Source: Dictyocoela muelleri
Lineage: Eukaryota > Microsporidia
Reading direction: 5' to 3'
Length of the DNA stretch: 18,486 nt
Assembly (NCBI GenBank): GCA_016256075.1
Contig: SDVU01000182.1
Span: 1-18,486, forward strand
Of the stretch, positions 17,955-18,486 are shown in pieces (position 1 is the first letter of the stretch; each line of letters begins with the position of its first letter). A program made the position numbers and the translations under genes. The notes beneath the pieces were generated by a model. It ran no database searches, was not told the DNA's origin, and worked only from the letters and a program-made list of their open reading frames with translations.

Positions 17955-18253
17955 ATGCTGACAACATCCATGGCTGCCTACCTTGAGAGCTGTCTCCTAA
18001 CTTGTATCTGCGACCTTTGATTCTTGGTGTTCTAATAATACGTCAATTTCTAAGCTACCCAGAATCCCAGCTGTATATGCGATTCTCGTTTTATCAATGA
18101 CTCAACAGGATACAGGTAATTAGTAGCTTCTCATGAATTGTTTTTTTCACAACTTTTTGACGAGATGCGTCGCCACACTCATACTCACACCTAGGAGAGT
18201 CCCTTCTACTTCAATTTCATATAGTCTAAGTCTTAATCAGCTATACAACACTA
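17955..18253 (-). mobile_element. SINE-like element, 5-prime truncated copy
   Basis: On the minus strand it begins in the body at TAGTGTTGTATAGCTGATTA, continues with GTGGCGACGCATCTCGTC, ATTACCTGTATCCTGTTGAG and CATATACAGCTGGGATTCT, and ends ATGGATGTTGTCAGCAT. The tRNA-like head and about 130 bases are missing, as in incomplete reverse transcription. It is among the best-preserved bodies. A plus-strand open frame at 18133-18315 is antisense to it and not a gene. Confidence 0.8.
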
Positions 18254-18371
18254 AAAAAACAGGTTCTCCAACGGGTTACGCACCCCCCTATTTTTCAATA
18301 AATCGTCATCCGTAAGAGGAAATTAAACGATTCTTATTCGAAATAAGCGTAAAATCACGAGTTGTACTTAG

Positions 18372-18486
18372 TTATGATACATAGTGCGTATATGCGACCA
18401 TATTTAGAAGTTTTATAAAATTTACGCTTTGCGGAAATTTTATAAAACTTCTAAATATGGTCGCATATACGCACTGAGTATCATAA
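18372..18486. repeat. 52-bp-arm hairpin ending at the last base
   Basis: Positions 18372-18423 and 18435-18486 are reverse complements over 52 bases with two adjacent mismatches, around an 11-base loop that itself contains CGC-TTT-GCG. The structure runs exactly to the window end. Confidence 0.95.

Noticed and set aside
18133-18315. 60-aa open frame on the plus strand
   Set aside because: It is antisense to the well-preserved SINE-like copy at 17955-18253 and has no protein-like features of its own.

Overview
The window looks like a gene-poor, very AT-rich piece of a microsporidian nuclear genome. This rests on three sequence observations. The two clear protein genes are intronless and very divergent. 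Both carry a CCCC motif immediately before the start codon, like the CCC-type signals known from microsporidian genes. The recognisable proteins are eukaryotic housekeeping proteins whose core domains are reduced or fast-evolving. It is not a compact Encephalitozoon-like genome: most of the 18.5 kb is repeats, SINE-like copies, MITEs, a decayed pogo/Tigger transposon and arrays of short tandem repeats. Assignment to a genus is not possible from the sequence alone. An Asn-rich amoebozoan is the main alternative.

Layout. Positions 1-1300 hold a 16-bp tandem repeat and two head-to-head copies of a tRNA-derived SINE-like family. Positions 1800-2650 hold two short minus-strand ORFs of unknown function. 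Positions 2680-4400 show nothing clear. A TA-flanked MITE (4399-4892) and an AT-rich minisatellite sit directly upstream of the main gene, a 929-aa coatomer beta-prime subunit (SEC27/COPB2, 5079-7868), whose core is interrupted by Asn/Asp/Lys/Tyr-rich insertions. Two degenerate SINE copies in opposite orientation follow. Next comes a 220-aa gene (9885-10547) that resembles part of the WDR75/UTP17 beta-propeller of the small-subunit processome.

Positions 10958-14020 are a transposon cluster: one arm of a fold-back MITE, a SINE copy, a decayed pogo/Tigger element with intact ends and TA duplication (11871-13715), and a second MITE copy. Positions 14793-17894 are the most unusual part. Serial short-period arrays (a 20-bp perfect palindrome repeated seven times, then a 16-bp repeat) lead into a roughly 2.7-kb inverted repeat. 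Its arms are built from TTATAGACC-type repeats and an ACCCTTATTTTTA-type minisatellite. A 0.7-kb near-perfect palindrome is nested in one arm, flanked by about 160-bp direct repeats. This is the architecture of a fold-back (FB/Galileo-like) element, with no transposase visible. The window ends with another SINE copy and a 52-bp-arm hairpin that runs exactly to the last base.

The two identified genes serve different processes (COPI vesicle coat; ribosome biogenesis) and are not an operon. No rRNA gene, functional tRNA gene, CRISPR array or LTR element was seen.
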